From: Breviolum minutum Mf 1.05b.01 | Taxonomy: Eukaryota; Sar; Dinophyceae; Suessiales; Symbiodiniaceae | Direction of reading: 5' to 3' | Length of the DNA stretch: 64,000 nucleotides | Assembly: GCA_000507305.1 (NCBI GenBank) | Contig: DF240852.1 | Span: 1 to 64,000, forward strand | Part shown: piece after piece, positions 59,349 through 64,000 of the stretch | Position numbering within the stretch: the first letter of the stretch is position 1 | Layout: each line of letters starts with the position of its first letter | Made by a program: the position numbers and the translations under genes | Notes under the pieces: model-generated | What the model saw: the letters and a program-made list of their open reading frames with translations, nothing else | Databases searched by the model: none | Told to the model about the DNA's origin: nothing

Positions 59349-59361
59349 AGCCAAAATGGCT
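59349..59361 (-). other. Second spliced-leader-like sequence
   Basis: AGCCATTTTGGCT on the minus strand is an exact 13-base match to the core of the dinoflagellate spliced leader. The flanks diverge: AAAG before, and AGCAG in place of CAAG after. It lies about 140 bases upstream of the first relict. Confidence 0.4.
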
Positions 59362-59583
59362 TTGCGTGGGGCAAAATGACATTGGGTGTGGTGAAAGGGT
59401 TAGTTGGTCCCTTATATTCTCCCAAAGTGCTATATTTTCACCTCATTTGTAGAAAACCTGCTTTTCGACATCCGATCCCAAGAATTAGTAGGATCGACTT
59501 CCAAAACCGAGTTCTCGAGGTTCAACCTGCTTTTTTGAGGGAAATGGTCGATCTAGGTATATATACATACAAACCTCTCTTAC

Positions 59584-59682
59584 CTGCACCATAATTCCGG
59601 AATTTCGATATCCAGGAAACGCAAAGAATTCCGCTTTGGTAATGCACCACTTTTCAGGCGGCACGCGTTGATGCAACTCCAT
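59584..59682 (-). CDS. Isolated first coding exon of the A/B family
   Basis: 99 nt from ATG to CAG|GTAAGA. It encodes MELHQRVPPEKWCITKAEFF and continues AFPGYRNSGIMVQ. The first 22 residues match the gene A start at 31993 with two substitutions. No further family exon lies between here and 46640, where gene B exons begin on the same strand. It is therefore either exon 1 of gene B, separated by the 47.6-59.4 kb block, or a leftover of a third copy. Confidence 0.65.
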
Positions 59683-59699
59683 GGCGCCGTGAGTTTCAA

Positions 59700-60420
59700 G
59701 GGCTGAATCAAGGGATCAGCCCTCGGGTGAAACACTCCATATCAACTTGGAAGAAACATAGTTGATGGAAATCTACAAATCTATTCCTTTTCCAAGACAT
59801 AGATACATGAAAGCAAAACAACAATTGTTCCAATTTGATATGGTTGGCTTCAAGAGGTTTCCAATGAGAGTTGTGGGTCAGACTTTATTTACTCCCCGAT
59901 CAAAAAATGAACTTCAACCGAAATGTTTATCATTTTTCTCCAATCAGGCCCACGTTCTGAACCACCCGAAATCGGAGGTAGCTTTAAAAAAGATGGACCT
60001 TTGACACCGGAGGGTCGAAGTGTTGACTTTCATTTCATTGAAGCTGGAGCCAATTTAAGCAGAAGAAAACCCAGCTGAACAACATTCCCAAGCTAACATC
60101 GGATTTCCTCTCAGAAAAATACAAATCTGGTGGAAAATCTGTTGGAGAAAAATATATAACATGATTGGAAGTTGAAAGAACCCCACCTTGTTCTGAATTT
60201 ATTCGGAAAAAACACCTTCCAAGAATATGCTATAAACATATTCCAAGAGTCCAAAAACAATCTGCTAAAATCGAAGCTGTTCCCTCTCCGCATCCCTTTG
60301 TCTGAGACTTGTTCAGTTGTTCGGCTCAACATATCACAACGGTAGACAGAATTCATTTCCGTTTAATAAAGTTTACTCCACCCCTTGGAACGGTTGGGAT
60401 TCTGATGTTATGTAAACCAC
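59700..60420. other. No recognisable gene
   Basis: Short open frames on both strands without splice-site support. Presumed upstream non-coding DNA of the isolated exon at 59584-59682. Confidence 0.4.
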
Positions 60421-60508
60421 AGGATCCATTTTTTGCTATATTGACCCACATTTGGTTGACTTTTATATGGGTAAATTAGTAGGTAAATAAACCATACAAG
60501 GATCCTAT
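60420..60508. mobile_element. Palindromic GGATCCATTTTTTGC element
   Basis: A diverged fold-back related to 23813-23899. The left arm has AGGATCCATTTTTTGCTATA and ACCCACATTTGGTTGACTTT. The right arm has AGTAGGTAAATAAACCATAC then AAGGATCC. Confidence 0.6.
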
Positions 60509-60647
60509 CTGGGCAAATAAATACAATTCTTAAACCTGAATTAAGGGGACTCTTTAAGAGGCGAGATCCCCCAAAAACGATCACCACCGGGCTTGGGGTG
60601 ACCTCCACTGATGTCGTTATAATCTGCCTAGTAGTCATTGATAACTA

Positions 60648-60749
60648 CTAGTAGTTGATGGTTTCAGCCCATTTCAAACATAGTAGTCAAAATGGGAATC
60701 TTCCCCAAATAGGGGTGAACATAAAAAAATATTTGAAACCACCACCTAG
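60648..60749 (-). mobile_element. CTAG-type MITE at the edge of a coding segment
   Basis: It starts CTAGTAGTTGATGGTTTCAG and ends TTTGAAACCACCACCTAG. On the minus strand it follows directly on the open segment 60756-60933, and its CTAG|GTGGTGG end is a possible splice donor. Confidence 0.8.
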
Positions 60750-60755
60750 ATCCAC

Positions 60756-60933
60756 CTAGATGAAATATTGGATGAACTTCAGTATGGCACAAACTCCAGT
60801 GACCCGTTCTGGAGTAAAGGATTCCAAACATAGCGGACCCAACCCCTTCCCCAACGATCCCTGCGCTAAGAAACGGCTTTGACAAGGGACGTTTCAGATC
60901 ACCGTTCTCCCCAAAATGAGACCCAATTGTTTG
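60756..60933 (-). CDS. Exon-like segment, unidentified protein
   Basis: Between TATCTAG|CAAACA and CATCTAG|GTGGAT the minus strand is open for 59 codons. It reads LSAGIVGEGVGSAMFGILYS then RTGHWSLCHTEVHPIF. Gly-rich and folded-looking; no family recognised. A further coding-like minus segment lies at about 61040-61190 (GFDEMTLRVTIRLAEKS), and the two may belong together. Confidence 0.4.
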
Positions 60934-62037
60934 CTAGATAGTATGATAATGATTCACCTCTCCGAAGGGTGTATTATCTGGAGGAGTTTGGTAGTTTGGG
61001 GTATATAAATCTATATATAACTCATATTGTTTGGAGGGTTGGCAACAAAAACCGCAAGGAATGCGTTGTCAACGATTTTTCGGCCAACCTGATCGTAACT
61101 CGCAATGTCATCTCATCAAAGCCTGGCGGCCGTTTTGCAGAGATGAGCGATTCGCTTCCATCGTCGTTGGGCATGATTCCCGGAGCTCATGGCTTGATAG
61201 CCCTCCATCCCGAAATCTATATCCGACACAAGGCAGCCACAAAAATCATATAAAGTTATACATTATACACCAGGCCTAACACTGATTTCAGCTACCTGGA
61301 TGGCTGTTTTTCAGAAAGTTCTACTACGTATCATGGGTTTGTTTCGTACATCCCTGATACCTTGAGGTTTCGACATGATTTCTACCATGGAAGAAGATCC
61401 GAAAAATTTAGGGTCACTCAATGAACATTGGAACTTGTCTCAGTTACTTGCATGCAAGGAAGGAAAATACAATCCAAGATCTTACATGCATACTACTCCG
61501 TGCCCAAAAAAACAGTGCGCATTTTTTCCAGGGCTTTCAGCACCATCCTTCTCGCACACAAACCTTCAAGGAGGAACCGCCACAACTTGTCTCGATGCGA
61601 GAAGTACTTGGAGTCATTCGAGGCCCATTGATTTAGGAGGCTGAAGTACCTGGGGTACACCCTGGAGAAAAAAAAACGGCTGGAACCCAGTCATGGAGGT
61701 TTGGTTTAGATGATGTTCCTTTTCAATTGGCGGATTTTTTAGGTTCAAAATGTTACTCACTTAGCAAATGTAACCCTGAAATAAAAGTTTTAACTTTATT
61801 TTACCTATTCCCAAAAAGTTTAAAGTTTAGCCATTGGCCAAGTAAGGTTAGTTGAGTCTTAAAATTCCATCGCCCTTTACTCGAACACCTTGGATGGAAG
61901 GCCAGTAGTTCTCCATGAGGAATTGGAGGTTGTTGCTCCTGCCGTGAGTCAAGGCCGGTTGCAGGTCAAGGGCTTCACGTCGTTTTTTCTCACCAAAAAT
62001 CACCAAAACGCTTTTGGGACACCAAATTTAAGAACAT

Positions 62038-62150
62038 CTACCCTCCCTGAAACTAAAAGCGAGGGAAAACCCCTGAATATTACATGTTTGGATGATGATT
62101 TTCTTGGAATGCCATTGTTTTAGGTGCCATCTTAGTTTCAGGGAGGGTAT
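62038..62150. mobile_element. CCCTGAAACTAACAG-type MITE copy
   Basis: It starts TACCCTCCCTGAAACTAAAA and ends TCTTAGTTTCAGGGAGGGTA, giving perfect TACCCTCCCTGAAACTAA inverted ends. Confidence 0.8.
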
Positions 62151-62243
62151 TATACACTGTATTTGATTCAAATCAAAAAAAAATTACTCCTCAAACGTTA
62201 GGGAAAAATCACCCTTTGGCTCTGTGAGCTCTTTGCCCCAAAA

Positions 62244-62591
62244 TTGCTTGATGTTTCCATGTCGATTTCAAAATTCCTAGAATCTACTTGGATGGGCTCA
62301 CTTGGTACCTTTGTTGCTTGGGGCCCATTTGTTTTGGGAATGGATGATGCTGGGAGCTGTAAGTTCCAGGATTTTCACTTGACACCTATCGCCACCGCCA
62401 AAGCATCAAGGATTTTGCATCTGATCAGTTTGGAACAACCTGGAGAGATAGCGGAATCCCGATTTGGGAACGTGATCAAATTCCTACAAGGAATCAAGAT
62501 GCATCCGCATCTGAGACCTGTGTGTGTCAATGACTTGCAAACACCACCATTGACCATCTTACCCAAAGAATCATTGGACCCTTCTATATAG
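62244..62591 (+). CDS. Possible plus-strand coding segment
   Basis: An open frame of 115 codons with coding-like composition, including ASRILHLISLEQPGEIAESR and FLQGIKMHPHLRPVCVNDLQ. If real it is the only plus-strand gene piece in the window. No family, no clear splice flanks. Its minus strand is partly open too. Confidence 0.25.
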   Translation: MLDVSMSISKFLESTWMGSLGTFVAWGPFVLGMDDAGSCKFQDFHLTPIATAKASRILHLISLEQPGEIAESRFGNVIKFLQGIKMHPHLRPVCVNDLQTPPLTILPKESLDPSI

Positions 62592-63259
62592 GCTTTTGAC
62601 TCTCGATTCCAGGTTGTTTCGAGATCCCATGATTCTTAGGGTAGATGATAAAAAGGACTAAACAAATCTTGAGATTCTTGTGGCATTTTTCTCGTGCACT
62701 TTCCAGGGATCGCAGTTCCTTCCACAAAAAGCTAGCTTGTGAGCTTATTCTCCCAACATTTTCCCAACTGCAACTCCAGTGCAACCTCTTGCCGGACCGA
62801 TTCCAGTGAGTGCAATTCTTTTTCAGGACTGGTGAGGTTACTCAGAAGTTAACAGCAACTACATTGGCTTCTTCCATGAATGTTGCATGATTTTACACTC
62901 CCTACAACATCATTCCCAACTCATGGATTACTTTGAATGGACATGTGAAGAGTCGCACTGTGAACAGTTGTGCATTACCCTTAGATTTTGTCCTCCACCC
63001 GCTCTGCTGGGGACCACATCCTCATCAATTTCACATCAAACATGTGGAGAAAAAACATGTTTGAACATCTGCCAAAAAAATCATTCCACACAGCAACAAC
63101 AAGAACATCTAGCTTAAACATGTTTTTTGTATCCTGAGATTTTCCACCGAACACCAACACCAAAAGAAAACCGAAAGCAACACTTCGGAACAAAACGCAA
63201 GGTCCGCAAGGTATATAACCACGTGACCGGTCATGTGACACAAGCAATTCGGGACCCAC

Positions 63260-63526
63260 CTTCTGGAAACTTCTCACTTCAGGTGAAGTCGTTGTACTGG
63301 CGGCGAAAAAAAGTAGCCACTCCCCAAGTTGAACGAATGGAACCCAAAAAAGCGATGGTTTGAAAATCGCAAACTGAATCTCAATTTGTTGGTACATTTT
63401 TGAAGACTTCCCATCCTAAAAACCTACCAGTTCCGAACTCTGAGATGTTGGCGGTCCGGTTGACCATAAAACAGGCAAGATTCCATCGGTTCTAAAAAGG
63501 GCATGATGACTAACGCCACGAAATTC
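63260..63526 (-). CDS. Two linked exons of an unidentified gene
   Basis: Exon 63428-63526 lies between TTTTTTTGTAG|GAATTT and AACTG|GTAGGT. It encodes ALVIMPFLEPMESCLFYGQP and DRQHLRVRN. Exon 63260-63296 lies between CGCCGCCAG|TACAAC and CAGAAG|GTGGGT; joining them restores a Cys codon and ends in phase 0. The polypyrimidine tract and donor of the first exon are strong by eye. The gene must continue on both sides. No family recognised. Confidence 0.5.
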
Positions 63527-63907
63527 CTACAAAAAAAGGTCAACACGCTATGACTCCAAGAAAGCATATCAAAAAACATGCAAAAATATCCACCAAAGAA
63601 TCCAGCAACTACCAATCAAGTTGGTTTTTCTGATATCGCTCCACTAGTGAATTTGAGCACGTTCAAATGGCCTCAAGGACATCTTGCTGAGTAGTCCCCA
63701 CTCCTCCTGGCTGGTTGTTGCTGCATGTGTTTTCCCTTAACGATGCAAGGATTTTGATGGGTGACTACGTGCGTATCTGCAGATTTCACAAGTACAAACA
63801 TGTATACCACCTGGAAATGAACATGACATTAGAAAATCCCCATGTTCAATAGGAAATACATCTTCATTCATGGTTGGTTTTCGATTGCCATGTTAGCTTT
63901 CGGGGGA

Positions 63908-64000
63908 TATACCCCGGGAAATTAATGGCTGGAACCCAAGGTCTAAATGATTTTCCTTTTCAATTTGGGTGATTTTTGGGTTTCATGCTACACCCCTGAA
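63908..64000. mobile_element. GGCTGGAACATAATC-type MITE at window edge
   Basis: It begins ACCCCGGGAAATTAATGGCT then GGAACC, and runs to ATGCTACACCCCTGAA at the last base. The inverted terminal words ACCCC(G/T)GAA are visible, so the copy is nearly complete. Confidence 0.55.

Overview
This window looks like dinoflagellate nuclear DNA, of the Symbiodiniaceae/Suessiales kind. Four things point there. (1) Introns can be placed exactly by comparing two paralogous genes in the window, and most of their donors are GC, several are GA and few are GT. The acceptor is almost always AG followed by G. (2) Almost every exon I can support lies on the minus strand, as in the long one-direction gene clusters of dinoflagellates. 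(3) Two protein families are present that I recall as highly repeated in dinoflagellate gene models. (4) Two close matches to the dinoflagellate spliced leader lie in front of one of these genes. No bacterial, organellar or CRISPR feature is visible.

Layout. 1-3640: repeats only. 3648-4497 (-): a two-exon RNase P/MRP subunit of the Rpr2/Rpp21/Snm1 family. 4.6-13.9 kb: repeat-rich DNA with many short inverted-repeat (MITE-like) elements, a minisatellite block at 6.4-6.95 kb and a nested insertion at 12.2 kb. 14-17.6 kb (-): exons of unidentified genes. 18385-31993 (-): gene A. 33334-46640 (-): gene B. A and B are head-to-tail paralogues. Each encodes a TIR-like domain split over four or five exons, then about seven membrane segments and an acidic Ser/Asp-rich tail. 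From the first TIR exon to the stop, both assemble into an unbroken frame, 462 codons in A and 490 in B, over 12 exons each. 47.6-59.4 kb (-): two adjacent mobile-element-like genes. The upstream one has a methyltransferase-like LEFFSG motif, and the downstream one has a large transposase-like exon. 59584-59682 (-): an isolated copy of the A/B first coding exon, so the 12-kb block may have inserted inside gene B. 60-64 kb: exons of an unidentified minus-strand gene among more repeats.

The two main novelties are the tandem TIR-like membrane genes and the intron biology. Nine introns are shared between A and B, and two are private to each copy. All three GA-AG introns in the pair are private ones, and the GA of the donor is repeated at the start of the following exon. 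That is what intron gain with a short target duplication would leave. Exon boundaries were read by eye from sequence homology, frame and splice dinucleotides; no search or transcript data were available.
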